Shown: in pieces, positions 42,197-51,305 of the stretch
How positions within the stretch are numbered: position 1 is the first letter of the stretch
Layout of the letters: each line of letters begins with the position of its first letter
Assembly (NCBI RefSeq): GCF_020400825.1
Contig: NZ_JAINVH010000003.1
Location: forward strand, 310,001-374,000
Length of the DNA: 64,000 bases
Direction of reading: 5' to 3'
Source of the DNA: Streptomyces sp. HPF1205
GTDB taxonomy: Bacteria; Actinomycetota; Actinomycetes; Streptomycetales; Streptomycetaceae
Notes under the pieces: model-generated
What the model was told of the DNA's origin: nothing
The model's database searches: none
Seen by the model: the letters and a program-made list of their open reading frames with translations, nothing else
Program-made: the position numbers and the translations under genes

Positions 42197-43300
42197 ATGG
42201 GTCTCACGAGCAAGAAGGTGCTGCTCCTGGCATTCGTCCTGGCGCTGGTGCTGTTCGGCCTCACCGTATGGCTGTGGCCGCGGCTGGGCCGACGCGGGGT
42301 GCTGCCCGTCCTCGGCCGGGTGGGCGCGCTGCTGGGAACCCAGCTGTCCATGATCGCCGCACTGGGGCTGTGGGCCAACTACTCCTTCGGCTTCTACGCC
42401 TCCTGGGCGGACCTGCTCGGCGAGAACACCACGCCGGGCGTGGTGGTGGACCACAGCAACGGCCGCAGCACCCTGCGGCTGCTCGGGACGCTGACCGTCG
42501 GCGGCCCCGGCGGCGGCGTGCCGACCGTCGGCGGCCAGATCCAGAAGGTGGTGATCTCGGGGCCGGCCTCGCGGCTCGGCAGCACGGCCTACGTGTACCT
42601 GCCGCCGGAGTACTTCCGCGATCCCGGGCGGCGCTTCCCGGCGGCGGTGGTGCTCACCGGCTACCCGGGGACGGCCGAGGCGCTGTTCAAGAAGATGCAC
42701 TACCCGCAGGTGGCGGCGCACGAGGTGCACGAGGGGCAGGCGCAGCCGATGGTGCTGGTGATGATGCGGCCCACCGTCGTACCGCCGCGGGACACCGAGT
42801 GCATGAACGTGCCGCGCGGGCCGCAGACCGAGACCTTCTTCGCCACCGACGTGCGGGACGCGATCAGCGGCCGCTACCGGGTCGGCACGGCGGCGGCGAA
42901 CTGGGGCGTGATCGGCGACTCCACCGGCGGGTACTGCGCGCTGAAGATGGCCCTGCAGGAGCCCGGGGACTTCTCGGCGGCCGTGGCGCTGTCGGCGGAC
43001 TACGCGGCGCCCAAGGACGCCACGACGGGCGACCTGTTCGGCGGCAGCAAGGCCGTACGGCAGCAGAACGACCTGGCCTGGCGGCTGCGCCACCTGCCGC
43101 AGCCGCGGGTGAGCCTGCTGGTGACCAGCAGCAGGAAGGGCGAGAAGAACTACCGGGCGACGGTGCGGTTCATAGGGCTGGTCAGGACCCCGGCCCGGGT
43201 CTCGTCGATCATCCTGCCGAGCGGCGGCCACAACTTCGGCACCTGGTCGCGCGAGATACCGCCGGCGATGCAGTGGCTCAGCGACCACCTGACGCCCTGA
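42197..43300 (+). CDS. Membrane-anchored esterase, antigen 85/esterase D-like
   Basis: The 367-aa protein has two N-terminal membrane helices (VLLLAFVLALVLFGLTVWLW and LGTQLSMIAALGLWANYSFG) and an external alpha/beta-hydrolase domain. The nucleophile is in GVIGDSTGGYCALKMAL and the His in SGGHNFGTWSREIPPA. This topology matches actinobacterial putative esterases related to mycolyltransferases. ATG 42197 is chosen; the frame stays open to 42032 without similarity. It is divergent from the lysyltransferase-like gene and convergent with folE. Confidence 0.83.
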   Translation: MGLTSKKVLLLAFVLALVLFGLTVWLWPRLGRRGVLPVLGRVGALLGTQLSMIAALGLWANYSFGFYASWADLLGENTTPGVVVDHSNGRSTLRLLGTLTVGGPGGGVPTVGGQIQKVVISGPASRLGSTAYVYLPPEYFRDPGRRFPAAVVLTGYPGTAEALFKKMHYPQVAAHEVHEGQAQPMVLVMMRPTVVPPRDTECMNVPRGPQTETFFATDVRDAISGRYRVGTAAANWGVIGDSTGGYCALKMALQEPGDFSAAVALSADYAAPKDATTGDLFGGSKAVRQQNDLAWRLRHLPQPRVSLLVTSSRKGEKNYRATVRFIGLVRTPARVSSIILPSGGHNFGTWSREIPPAMQWLSDHLTP

Positions 43301-43357
43301 GCGGCGGGCCCCGCGGCCGGCGTAGGCGGCGGACCCCGCGCCGCCCTGGGCGGCGCC

Positions 43358-43966
43358 CTACGACCGGCCGATGATCAGGCTCATCGCCTCGGCGCGGGTG
43401 GTGGCGTCACGCAACTGGCCGCGGACCGCGGAGGTGATGGTCTTCGCGCCGGGCTTACGGACCCCGCGCATCGTCATGCACATGTGCTCGCACTCGACCA
43501 CGACGATGACCCCGCGCGGCTCCAGGATCTGCATCAGGGCGTCGGCGATCTGCGTGGTCAGCCGCTCCTGGACCTGCGGGCGGCGGGCGTAGACATCGAC
43601 CAGCCGGGCGAGCTTGGACAGGCCGGTGATCTTGCCGGAGGCGGCCGGGATGTAGCCGACGTGGGCGACGCCGACGAAGGGCACCAGGTGGTGCTCGCAG
43701 GACGACATGACCTCGATGTCCTTGACCAGCACCATCTCGTCGTGGCCCAGGTCGAAGGTGGTGGTCAGGACGTCCTGCGGACGCTGCCACAGGCCGGCGA
43801 ATATCTCGCGGTACGCCCGCGCGACCCGGGCCGGGGTCTCCCGCAGGCCCTCGCGGTCCGGGTCCTCGCCGACGGCGTACAGCAGCTCGCGGATCGCGGC
43901 CTCGGCCCGCTTCTCGTCGAACTCCCCGGCCGGTCTGTCGTCGTGGAGCGTCACCGGATCGGTCAT
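43358..43966 (-). CDS. folE: GTP cyclohydrolase I
   Basis: FolE (202 aa) opens GTP to 7,8-dihydroneopterin triphosphate, the first folate step. Zinc and active-site residues are in [28 protein letters not shown] and [26 protein letters not shown] lies 11 nt before ATG 43966, a strong binding site. It follows ftsH on the minus strand but a hairpin at 44035-44064 separates them. Confidence 0.96.
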   Translation of the reverse strand: MTDPVTLHDDRPAGEFDEKRAEAAIRELLYAVGEDPDREGLRETPARVARAYREIFAGLWQRPQDVLTTTFDLGHDEMVLVKDIEVMSSCEHHLVPFVGVAHVGYIPAASGKITGLSKLARLVDVYARRPQVQERLTTQIADALMQILEPRGVIVVVECEHMCMTMRGVRKPGAKTITSAVRGQLRDATTRAEAMSLIIGRS

Positions 43967-44034
43967 GCTGTGTCGTTCCTCCTGCGCTCGGGCGTCCTCC
44001 GCCGCCGCCCGGAAACGGGTTCCGGACAAAGGCC

Positions 44035-44064
44035 GCGGCCCCAAGGCTAGAACCCTGGGGCCGC
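44035..44064 (-). terminator. Hairpin between ftsH and folE
   Basis: A 12-bp stem with one mismatch (44035-44046 with 44053-44064) and loop CTAGAA lies 126 bp past ftsH and 69 bp before folE. It may end ftsH transcription or attenuate read-through to folE. Confidence 0.55.
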
Positions 44065-44189
44065 GGATCGCATTCCGGTCCGGTCCGGACCTGCGGTGTG
44101 AGCTGTGATTCCGCTCTCGTCGGGAGTCCCGCCGGGGGTCCCGTCGGGAGCCTCACCGGGACTCGCGTCCCGGCTGTCGTCCCGGCTCG

Positions 44190-46238
44190 TCAGCTCTCGG
44201 AGCCGCCGTCCTCCGGCAGCTCCACCGGCTCGGCCGGCTTGGTGGTGGACACCGTGGAGCGGGTCGCGCCGTTGGCGGGCTGGCTGCCGTTGGTCAGCGC
44301 CAGCTCCTTCGGCGACAGCACCGGCGGCCGGGTGGACGGCGCCCGGCGGGCGGAGCCGGTCCAGGCCGGACGCGGCGGACGCTTGACGACCGGGGCGAAG
44401 ATCTCGGCGATCTCCTCCTTGTTCAGCGTCTCCCTCTCCAGCAGGGCCAGCACGAGGTTGTCCAGGACGTCCCGGTTCTCCACCAGGATCTCCCAGGCCT
44501 CGTTGTGCGCCGTCTCGATGAGCTTCTTGACCTCCTCGTCGACCAGCCCGGCGACCTCTTCGGAGTAGTCGCGCTGGTGACCCATCTCACGGCCCAGGAA
44601 CGGCTCGGAGTTGTCGGAGCCGAACTTGATCGCGCCGAGCCGCTCGGTCATGCCGTACTGCGTGACCATGGCGCGGGCGGTGGCGGTGGCCTTCTCGATG
44701 TCGTTGGAGGCGCCGGTGGTCGGGTCGTGGAAGACGAGCTCCTCCGCGGCCCGGCCGCCCATCATGTACGCGAGCTGGTCGAGCATCTCGTTGCGCGTGG
44801 TGGAGTACTTGTCCTCGTCGGGCAGCACCATGGTGTAGCCCAGGGCGCGGCCGCGGGAAAGGATCGTCACCTTGTGGACCGGGTCGGAGCTCGGCGAGGC
44901 CGCCGCGACCAGGGCGTGGCCGCCCTCGTGGTACGCGGTGATCTTCTTCTCCTTGTCCGACATGATCCGGGTGCGCTTCTGCGGACCGGCCACGACGCGG
45001 TCGATGGCCTCGTCGAGGGTGCTGTTGTCGATCAGCTTCTTGTCGCTGCGGGCGGTCAGCAGCGCCGCCTCGTTGAGCACGTTGCTCAGGTCGGCGCCGG
45101 TGAAGCCGGGGGTGCGGCGGGCGACGGCCATGAGGTCGACGTCCGGTGCGATCGGCTTGCCCTTCTGGTGAACGGTGAGGATCTCCAGGCGGCCCTGCAG
45201 GTCCGGCGGGTCCACCGCGATCTGCCGGTCGAAGCGGCCCGGGCGCAGCAGCGCCGGGTCGAGGATGTCGGGCCGGTTGGTCGCGGCGATGAGGATCACG
45301 CCGCCCTTGACGTCGAAACCGTCCATCTCGACCAGCAGCTGGTTCAGCGTCTGCTCGCGCTCGTCGTGGCCGCCGCCGAGGCCCGCGCCGCGGTGCCGGC
45401 CGACGGCGTCGATCTCGTCGACGAAGACGATCGCCGGGGCGTTCGCCTTGGCCTGCTCGAACAGGTCGCGGACCCGGCTCGCGCCGACACCGACGAACAT
45501 CTCGACGAAGTCGGAGCCGGAGATCGAGTAGAACGGCACGCCCGCCTCACCGGCCACGGCCCTGGCCAGCAGGGTCTTGCCGGTACCCGGGCGGCCGTAG
45601 AGCAGCACGCCCTTGGGGATCTTGGCGCCGACGGCCTGGAACTTCGCGGGCTCCTGGAGGAACTCCTTGATCTCCTGGAGCTCCTCGACGGCCTCGTCGC
45701 ACCCGGCCACGTCGGCGAACGTCGTCTTCGGGGTGTCCTTGGTGATCAGCTTGGCCTTGGACTTCCCGAACTGCATGACGCGCGAGCCGCCGCCCTGCAT
45801 CTGGTTCATCAGGAAGAGGAAGACCACCACGATCAGCACGAACGGCAGCAGCGACAGCAGGATGCCGACGAAGGCGTTCTGCTTGGACTGCGAGACGGTG
45901 TAGTGCCCGGGGAGGCTGACTCCCTTGACGTCGCCGTTCTCGATGCTCTGCAGCTTCGTGGCGAGGTCGGCGCCCTGGCGGCCGATGTACGTCGCCCGGA
46001 TCTTGTTGCTGCCCTCGATCTTGACGCCGTCCTTGAGCTGCACCTTGATGGAGTTGTCGTCCCCGGTGGTGAGCTGGGCGTTGTCGGCCTTGTTCGTGTC
46101 GATCGCGTTGACGACCACGCCGGTGTCTACCGTCTTGTAGCCGCCGCCGGAACCGACGACCTGCATCAACACGACCACGGCGAGGACGACCAGCACGATC
46201 CACATGACTGGCCCACGGAAATAGCGCTTCACGTCCAT
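44190..46238 (-). CDS. ftsH: ATP-dependent zinc metalloprotease FtsH
   Basis: Membrane AAA+ protease (682 aa). It has two membrane helices ([17 protein letters not shown] near the start and [20 protein letters not shown]), an AAA domain with Walker [10 protein letters not shown] and Walker [12 protein letters not shown], and the zinc site HEGGHALVA. The Walker A has Arg where the family usually has Pro (GPPGTGKT); GxxxxGKT is kept. ATG 46238 (MDVKRYFRG) matches relatives; GTG 46274 adds 12 residues. It is downstream of hpt in the tilS-hpt-ftsH array. Confidence 0.95.
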   Translation of the reverse strand: MDVKRYFRGPVMWIVLVVLAVVVLMQVVGSGGGYKTVDTGVVVNAIDTNKADNAQLTTGDDNSIKVQLKDGVKIEGSNKIRATYIGRQGADLATKLQSIENGDVKGVSLPGHYTVSQSKQNAFVGILLSLLPFVLIVVVFLFLMNQMQGGGSRVMQFGKSKAKLITKDTPKTTFADVAGCDEAVEELQEIKEFLQEPAKFQAVGAKIPKGVLLYGRPGTGKTLLARAVAGEAGVPFYSISGSDFVEMFVGVGASRVRDLFEQAKANAPAIVFVDEIDAVGRHRGAGLGGGHDEREQTLNQLLVEMDGFDVKGGVILIAATNRPDILDPALLRPGRFDRQIAVDPPDLQGRLEILTVHQKGKPIAPDVDLMAVARRTPGFTGADLSNVLNEAALLTARSDKKLIDNSTLDEAIDRVVAGPQKRTRIMSDKEKKITAYHEGGHALVAAASPSSDPVHKVTILSRGRALGYTMVLPDEDKYSTTRNEMLDQLAYMMGGRAAEELVFHDPTTGASNDIEKATATARAMVTQYGMTERLGAIKFGSDNSEPFLGREMGHQRDYSEEVAGLVDEEVKKLIETAHNEAWEILVENRDVLDNLVLALLERETLNKEEIAEIFAPVVKRPPRPAWTGSARRAPSTRPPVLSPKELALTNGSQPANGATRSTVSTTKPAEPVELPEDGGSES

Positions 46239-46458
46239 CCATGCGGGGCGCTCACGCCCCGTCCCTCCTGCCACTGTGAGGCTCCGCGCCGATTGGCAGC
46301 GCGTGCATCCGGTGTATTGACCCGACCTTCGGACCGTACCCCAGCATTGTCACCCGAGGTTGCCGCAGACCGTTAACAAACCCGCTTTCCCCTGCTCCAA
46401 CGCCGGGAAACCGTCAAGGGTTCCCCCGTTCACCCGGGGCGTACGGGCGGCGCGGGGC

Positions 46459-47025
46459 TCAGCCGCCGTACACGTGCGGGGCCAGGGTGCCCACGAACGG
46501 CAGGTTGCGGTACTTCTCCGCGTAGTCCAGGCCGTAGCCGACCACGAACTCGTTGGGGATGTCGAAACCAGTGTATTTCACATCGATCTCGACCTTGGCC
46601 GCCTCGGGCTTGCGCAGCAGGGTGCAGACCTCCAGGGAGGCCGGGCCGCGCGAGCCCAGGTTGCTGATCAGCCAGGACAGGGTCAGCCCGGAGTCGATGA
46701 TGTCCTCGACGATGAGGACGTGCCGGCCGGCGATGTCGGTGTCCAGGTCCTTGAGGATCCGCACCACGCCGGAGGACTTGGTGCCGGCGCCGTAGGAGGA
46801 CACCGCCATCCAGTCCATGGTCACGTTGCTGGACAGGGCGCGCGCCAGGTCGGCCATCACCATGACCGCGCCCTTGAGGACGCCGACGATCAGCAGATCC
46901 CGTCCCGCGTAGTCCCGGTCGATCTCGGCGGCCAGCTCCACCAGCTTGGCCTCGATGTCTTCCTTGGAGACGAGCACCTTCTCCAGGTCGGTGCCCATGT
47001 CGATCTCGTTCACTGCGCGGTACAT
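46459..47025 (-). CDS. hpt: Hypoxanthine phosphoribosyltransferase
   Basis: Purine salvage enzyme (188 aa) joining PRPP to hypoxanthine or guanine. [28 protein letters not shown], and the PRPP loop [17 protein letters not shown] are intact, with [12 protein letters not shown] near the C-terminus. ATG 47025 is the longest start; GTG 47013 has TGAGGA 11 nt upstream and may be the true start, and ATG 46998 is also possible. It begins 10 bp after tilS. Confidence 0.94.
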   Translation of the reverse strand: MYRAVNEIDMGTDLEKVLVSKEDIEAKLVELAAEIDRDYAGRDLLIVGVLKGAVMVMADLARALSSNVTMDWMAVSSYGAGTKSSGVVRILKDLDTDIAGRHVLIVEDIIDSGLTLSWLISNLGSRGPASLEVCTLLRKPEAAKVEIDVKYTGFDIPNEFVVGYGLDYAEKYRNLPFVGTLAPHVYGG

Positions 47026-47034
47026 CCTCAGGGT

Positions 47035-48030
47035 CTACGACGGCGAGAAGAACAGTCTGCCATTCGACCTGAGGACGGCGACGCCCCCGGGCAGGTTGAT
47101 GGCCTTCTGCCCGCGCCAGCCGGTGACCAGGCGGTCCACCTCCTCGATGTGCCGGGCGAACAGGAAACCCGGCGGCGACCCCGCGGCCACGGCCGCCCGG
47201 CGCAGCACGCGGCGGCGCACGGCCGGCGGCAGCCCGTGCAGCCGCGCGACGTCCAGGCTGCCGTCCTCGGCCGCCGCCTGGCCCTGGGCGTCGGCGGCCC
47301 ACTGGTCGAGGGCGTCCGCGTCGTCCCTGGAGAGCTGAGCGGTCCTGGCCAGCGCCTCCACCACCCCCTTGCCCAGCGACTTCTCCAGCACCGGCAGCGC
47401 CTCGTGGCGGACCCGGGAGCGGGTGTACGCGGGGTCGTGGTTGTGCGGGTCCTCCCAGACCGTGATGCCCTGCGCGAGGCAGCCCTGCCGCACGGTGTCG
47501 CGGTCCAGCAGCAGGAAGGGGCGGCGGTAGCGGCCGCCCACCCCGGAGACCGCGGCCATGCCGGACAGCGAGCGGATGCCGGAGCCCCTGGCCAGGCCGA
47601 GAAGCACCGTTTCTGCCTGGTCGTCGCGGGTGTGGCCGAGCAGGACGGCGGCGGCGCCGCGGCGCTCGGCGGTGGCGTCCAGCGCCGCGTACCGCGCGTC
47701 GCGGGCGGCGGCCTCAGGACCGCCCTGGCGGCCGACCTTCACGCCGACGGTGTCGACCGGGTCGAGCCCCAGCTCGCGCAGCCGCTCCGCGACCTCCCGG
47801 GCACGCAGGTCGGAGCCGGCCTGCAGGCCGTGGTCGACGGTGACGGCTCCGGCGCGCACGCCGAGGCGGGGCGCCTCGAAGGCCAGCGCGGCGGCCAGCG
47901 CCATGGAGTCGGCTCCGCCGCTGCAGGCGGCGAGCACGAGCGGGCCGGGGTCGGCGGACGCGGTGAGGACGTCGTGCAGGACGCGACGGACGGCCAGGCG
48001 TATCGCCGCGACCGTGGGGTGGGGTCCCAT
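47035..48030 (-). CDS. tilS: tRNA(Ile)-lysidine synthetase
   Basis: TilS (331 aa) modifies C34 of tRNA-Ile(CAU) to lysidine so that it reads AUA. The PP-loop is [12 protein letters not shown] (about residue 35), followed by [29 protein letters not shown] and [13 protein letters not shown]. It is the short, one-domain type usual in actinobacteria. CCAGGAGGGAA lies before ATG 48030. It starts the tilS-hpt-ftsH array. Confidence 0.94.
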   Translation of the reverse strand: MGPHPTVAAIRLAVRRVLHDVLTASADPGPLVLAACSGGADSMALAAALAFEAPRLGVRAGAVTVDHGLQAGSDLRAREVAERLRELGLDPVDTVGVKVGRQGGPEAAARDARYAALDATAERRGAAAVLLGHTRDDQAETVLLGLARGSGIRSLSGMAAVSGVGGRYRRPFLLLDRDTVRQGCLAQGITVWEDPHNHDPAYTRSRVRHEALPVLEKSLGKGVVEALARTAQLSRDDADALDQWAADAQGQAAAEDGSLDVARLHGLPPAVRRRVLRRAAVAAGSPPGFLFARHIEEVDRLVTGWRGQKAINLPGGVAVLRSNGRLFFSPS

Positions 48031-48201
48031 GTCCGGTTCCCTCCTGGGGAGGTGGTGGGTGCTGGGCGAGCTCGGGGGGAGAGCTCGGGGAGATGACGCA
48101 GGGTATTCAGATGGTGACAGAAGCCCGGGCATTACCCGAGCATCGCACGCGCCACCCCGCGCAGCGCTCCCTCGGACGGGTGAACCCGATGGGCGCTTCG
48201 G

Positions 48202-49392
48202 TCACGTGTCGCCGCGCCGGTGCACCCGCGCGACCCAATCCGCCGGTTTGGCGATCTCCGCCTTGGTCGGCAGGGTGTTCGGCGAGGTCCACACCCGGTT
48301 GAAGCCGTCCATGCCGACCTCGTCGACCACGGCCCGGACGAACCGCTCGCCGTCGCGGTACTGGCGCAGCTTGGCGTCCAGCCCCAGCAGCCTGCGCAGC
48401 GCCTGGTCGAGCCGGCCCGCGCCGCTGGCCCGCCGCTGGGTGAACTTCTCCCGGATCTCGGCGACGGTCGGCACGACGTCGGGCCCGACGCCGTCCATCA
48501 CGTAGTCCGCGTGCCCCTCCAGCAGGGACATCACGGCGGTGAGCCGGCCCAGGATCTCCCGCTGGGACGGGGTCTGCACCAGGTCGACCAGGCTGCGCCC
48601 GTCGTCGTGGCGCTCGCCGGCGTCGCCGTCCTTGGCGTCCCTGCCGTCCCTGCCGCCCTGGCCGGTGAAGGACTGCACCGCCTCCCGGATCCGCTCGATC
48701 ACGGTGGACGGGTCCAGCTCGGTCTCGCCGAGGAAGCCCTGGATCTCGCCCTCGATGTGGTCGCGCAGCCACGGCACCGCGGAGAACTGGGTGCGGTGGG
48801 TCTCCTCGTGCAGGCACACCCACAGCCGGAAGTCGTGCGGGTCCACGTCGAGTTCGCGCTCGACGTGGACGATGTTCGGCGCCACCAGCAGCAGCCGGCC
48901 GGCCTTGGACTCGCCCGGCCCGGGCTTGACCGGCCCGGCGGGCAGTTCGCGGGACGGCGGGGCGAAGGTCTCGTACTGGCCCAGCACCCGCGAGGACAGG
49001 AAGCTCAGCAGCATTCCGACCTCGACGCCGGTGACCTTGCCGCCGACCGTGCCGAGGACCACGCCGCCCGCGCCGCCGGGCCGGCGCGCCTGCATCTTGC
49101 CGAGCAGCGGCTTGAGGATCTCGCGGAACCCGGCCACGTTGGCCCGCACCCATCCGGGCCGGTCCACGATCAGCACCGGTGTGCCGTGCGGCGCCGCCTG
49201 CCCGCCGGCGTCCCCGTACATCTTGGTGTACGCCCTCACATGGGCCTCGGACGCCTGCGCGTGGCCGCGCAACTCGGCCACGATCGCCCGCGCCTCGTCC
49301 CGGCTCACCTCCGGCCCCGGCCGGGTCAGCCGCTGCGCGGTCGCCACGGCGAGGTTCCAGTCGACCATCTCGGTTCCACCGAAGCTCGTCAT
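48202..49392 (-). CDS. Zinc-dependent metalloprotease, DUF2342 family
   Basis: The 396-aa protein belongs to the DUF2342 or F420-biosynthesis-associated protein group. The HExxH motif is in CLHEETHRTQF, with GLLEGHADYVMDG as a further metal-ligand region. MVDWNLAVATAQRLTRPGP is a typical start. A Gly/Asp insert (GRDGRDAKDGDAGERHDDGR) interrupts the region after VQSFTGQG. Function is unproven. The conserved position next to tilS and dacB is typical of the order in Streptomyces. Confidence 0.85.
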   Translation of the reverse strand: MTSFGGTEMVDWNLAVATAQRLTRPGPEVSRDEARAIVAELRGHAQASEAHVRAYTKMYGDAGGQAAPHGTPVLIVDRPGWVRANVAGFREILKPLLGKMQARRPGGAGGVVLGTVGGKVTGVEVGMLLSFLSSRVLGQYETFAPPSRELPAGPVKPGPGESKAGRLLLVAPNIVHVERELDVDPHDFRLWVCLHEETHRTQFSAVPWLRDHIEGEIQGFLGETELDPSTVIERIREAVQSFTGQGGRDGRDAKDGDAGERHDDGRSLVDLVQTPSQREILGRLTAVMSLLEGHADYVMDGVGPDVVPTVAEIREKFTQRRASGAGRLDQALRRLLGLDAKLRQYRDGERFVRAVVDEVGMDGFNRVWTSPNTLPTKAEIAKPADWVARVHRRGDT

Positions 49393-49442
49393 GTCTTCAC
49401 GGTACGGTGCCGCTCCCGCTTTGGGGGTTCCACCTCGGATAC

Positions 49443-49547
49443 GGGGTTCGCCGGGAGCCCCCGGCGACGCTTCCCCGGCTTGGGCGGCGGGGGCGGTTCG
49501 CCGGTCCGCCGCCCGGCCGCGGATGCGCCGCGGGGTTCGCCGGGAGC
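49443..49547 (+). repeat. 15-bp repeat, two forward copies
   Basis: GGGGTTCGCCGGGAGC occurs at 49443-49458 and 49532-49547. In each, the GCCGGGAGC part is followed by CCCGGC, so each copy can form a small hairpin. Two inverted copies of the 15-bp core lie at 50685-50699 and 50714-50728. The four copies flank the DUF899 gene. Confidence 0.8.
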
Positions 49548-49605
49548 GCCCGGCAGGGGCGCGGGGTTCCCGGAGCCGCGCGGGGCGGCCGAGGTTCGCG
49601 GCACC

Positions 49606-50301
49606 TCAGCGGTCGGCCTCTCCGTACGCCTCCGCGATCTCCCGCGACGTCGCCCAGCGGCTGTAGGTCGGCGACTGGGGCCAGCCCTCGGGAGAGTCCT
49701 GCCACTCCTCCTGGCGGCCGTAAGGCAGGAGGTCGACAAGGCCGAACAGATGGCTCAGCTGCTCGGTGCCGCGGCCGTCGGTGTGCCAGGTGCGGTAGAC
49801 CGTGTCGCCGTCGCGAAGGAACACGTTGACCGCGAATCCGCCGTTCGCCGGGGCGCCGACATCGGCGCCGAACGTGCTGTCCGCCGTCGAGTACCACGTC
49901 ATCGTGTTGCCCACCTTGCGCTTGTAGGCGAGCGCCTGGTCGATCGGGCCCTGGGTGACGATCACGAACCGGGCGTCGAACTTCTCCAGCCCCGCGAGCC
50001 GGGTGAACTGAGAGGTGAAGCCGGTGCAGCCTGCGCACTGCCATTCGGCGTCCTCGCGCCACATGTGGCTGTAGACGATCAGCTGCGGGTGATCGCCGAA
50101 GATCTCGGCGAGCCGGACCGGGCCGTTCTCGCCCTCCAGTACGTAGTCGGGCATCTTCACCATCGGCAGCCGGCGGCGCTGGGCCGCGATGGCGTCGAGC
50201 TCACGGGTGGCGGCCTTCTCCCGCACGCGCAGCGCGGCCAGCTCTTTGTTCCAGGTGGCGGCGTCGACGACGGGCGGCAAGGCGTTTTTGCTGGTGGACA
50301 T
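49606..50301 (-). CDS. DUF899 family thioredoxin-like protein
   Basis: The 231-aa protein is a DUF899 member: ELAALRVREKAATRELDAIA, YSHMWREDAEWQCAGCTGFT with a CxxC-like WQCAGC pair, YKRKVGNTMTWYSTADSTFG and RTWHTDGRGTEQL. The family has a thioredoxin-like fold and no assigned reaction. Start at 50301 (MSTSKNALPPV). It is bracketed on both sides by copies of a 15-bp repeat and an IS110 remnant lies upstream, so its neighbourhood has been rearranged. Confidence 0.82.
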   Translation of the reverse strand: MSTSKNALPPVVDAATWNKELAALRVREKAATRELDAIAAQRRRLPMVKMPDYVLEGENGPVRLAEIFGDHPQLIVYSHMWREDAEWQCAGCTGFTSQFTRLAGLEKFDARFVIVTQGPIDQALAYKRKVGNTMTWYSTADSTFGADVGAPANGGFAVNVFLRDGDTVYRTWHTDGRGTEQLSHLFGLVDLLPYGRQEEWQDSPEGWPQSPTYSRWATSREIAEAYGEADR

Positions 50302-50439
50302 CGTGTCTCCGGTGAAGTCGGGTTCCTTTGCGGAGGTACCGACTCCCGCTCCGGTCGGAACTCATCGGTCGGCCCACACGCCCGGTGGGCCTGTTGAACA
50401 CCTGATGCCGACTGACACGTCCACGCCGCTGCTCGGCCG

Positions 50440-50610
50440 CTCGCGTCCGCACCCTGATCGTCACCGCGCCGTCCGCGGTGCGGGACACGCTGCGCGGGCT
50501 GTGCGCGCGAGAGCTGGTCGACACCCTGGCCGGCTCCCGCCCGAGCGGTGAACGGAACGGCCCGGATCAAGGACGCGGACAAGGAGATCGGGCCGCTCGG
50601 CCCCGCGGTG
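50440..50610 (+). pseudogene. IS110-family transposase remnant
   Basis: One frame reads RTLIVTAPSAVRDTLRGL followed by CARELVDTLAGSRP, which resembles the linker region of IS110 transposases (VTAP-x-x-LR-x-x-LRGL). A second frame, shifted by one, continues ARIKDADKEIGPLGPAV, like the following helix of that family. About 20 residues normally between them are missing, and neither the DEDD catalytic domain nor the C-terminal Ser domain is present. It is a short, frameshifted fossil in the 470-bp gap between the DUF899 and ppa genes. Confidence 0.5.
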
Positions 50611-50615
50611 GGCTC

Positions 50616-50655
50616 TTCGCGCTGGGGGCACCCCTCTGGGGGACCCCAGCGCGAA
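50616..50655. repeat. Perfect 12-bp inverted repeat with inner hairpin
   Basis: TTCGCGCTGGGG (50616-50627) and CCCCAGCGCGAA (50644-50655) pair perfectly, and the loop contains CCCC-TCT-GGGG, so the element folds as a nested cruciform. It lies next to the IS110 remnant and could be a terminator or the trace of a small palindromic element. Confidence 0.75.
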
Positions 50656-50684
50656 CAGCCACAGCGGATACGCTCCCGGCGGCC

Positions 50685-50728
50685 GCTCCCGGCGAACCCA
50701 TGGGGCCCCGGCCGCTCCCGGCGAACCC
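50685..50728 (-). repeat. 15-bp repeat, two inverted copies
   Basis: GCTCCCGGCGAACCC occurs at 50685-50699 and 50714-50728, the reverse complement of the core repeated at 49443 and 49532. Both copies are preceded by GGCC. A partial copy, CGCTCCCGGC, lies at 50671. Confidence 0.8.
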
Positions 50729-50771
50729 TTGGAAGGGGGCGGCCCCGGCGGGTCCCGGCGGCCCGCGGGGC

Positions 50772-51263
50772 TCAGTGGGAGCCGTGTTCCTTCAGGCGGC
50801 GGAAGGACTCCTCGATCTCCGCCTCGGCCTCCGCGCGGCCGACCCAGTTGGCGCCCTCGACGGACTTGCCCGGCTCCAGGTCCTTGTAGACCTCGAAGAA
50901 GTGCTGGATCTCCAGCCGGTCGAACTCGCTGACGTGGTGGATGTCGCGCAGGTGCTCCAGGCGCGGGTCCGACGCCGGAACGCAGAGCACCTTGTCGTCG
51001 CCGCCGGCCTCGTCGGTCATGCGGAACATGCCGATGGCGCGGCAGGTGATCAGGCAGCCGGGGAAGGTCGGCTCGTCGAGGATGACCAGGGCGTCCAGCG
51101 GGTCGCCGTCCTCGCCGAGGGTGTTCTCCACGAAGCCGTAGTCGGCCGGGTAGCTGGTCGAGGTGAAGAGCCTGCGGTCCAGCCGGATACGACCCGTCTC
51201 GTGGTCCACCTCGTACTTGTTGCGCGAACCCTTCGGGATCTCGATCGTGACGTCGAACTCCAA
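50772..51263 (-). CDS. ppa: Inorganic pyrophosphatase
   Basis: Soluble family I pyrophosphatase (163 aa). [40 protein letters not shown] with the DxDPxD metal motif, and CVPASDPR are diagnostic. TTG 51263 is chosen because GAGGAG lies 7 nt upstream and the family starts with [10 protein letters not shown]; an in-frame TTG at 51278 lacks such a site. It is divergent from dacB with only 42 bp between the two starts. Confidence 0.96.
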   Translation of the reverse strand: MEFDVTIEIPKGSRNKYEVDHETGRIRLDRRLFTSTSYPADYGFVENTLGEDGDPLDALVILDEPTFPGCLITCRAIGMFRMTDEAGGDDKVLCVPASDPRLEHLRDIHHVSEFDRLEIQHFFEVYKDLEPGKSVEGANWVGRAEAEAEIEESFRRLKEHGSH

Positions 51264-51305
51264 GGCCCTACTCCTCAATGATCAGCGCGTAATGCGGGTG
51301 ATTAA

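Noticed and set aside
42026-42203. 13-bp repeat GCAGACATGGGTC at 42026 and 42191 near the esterase start
   Set aside because: Only two short copies exist, without other structure; it may be chance or trace of a duplicated start region, too weak to report.
43967-44190. Tetrahydrofolate riboswitch before folE
   Set aside because: Only a simple 12-bp hairpin is visible, with no conserved pseudoknot-like pattern; a terminator or attenuator is simpler.
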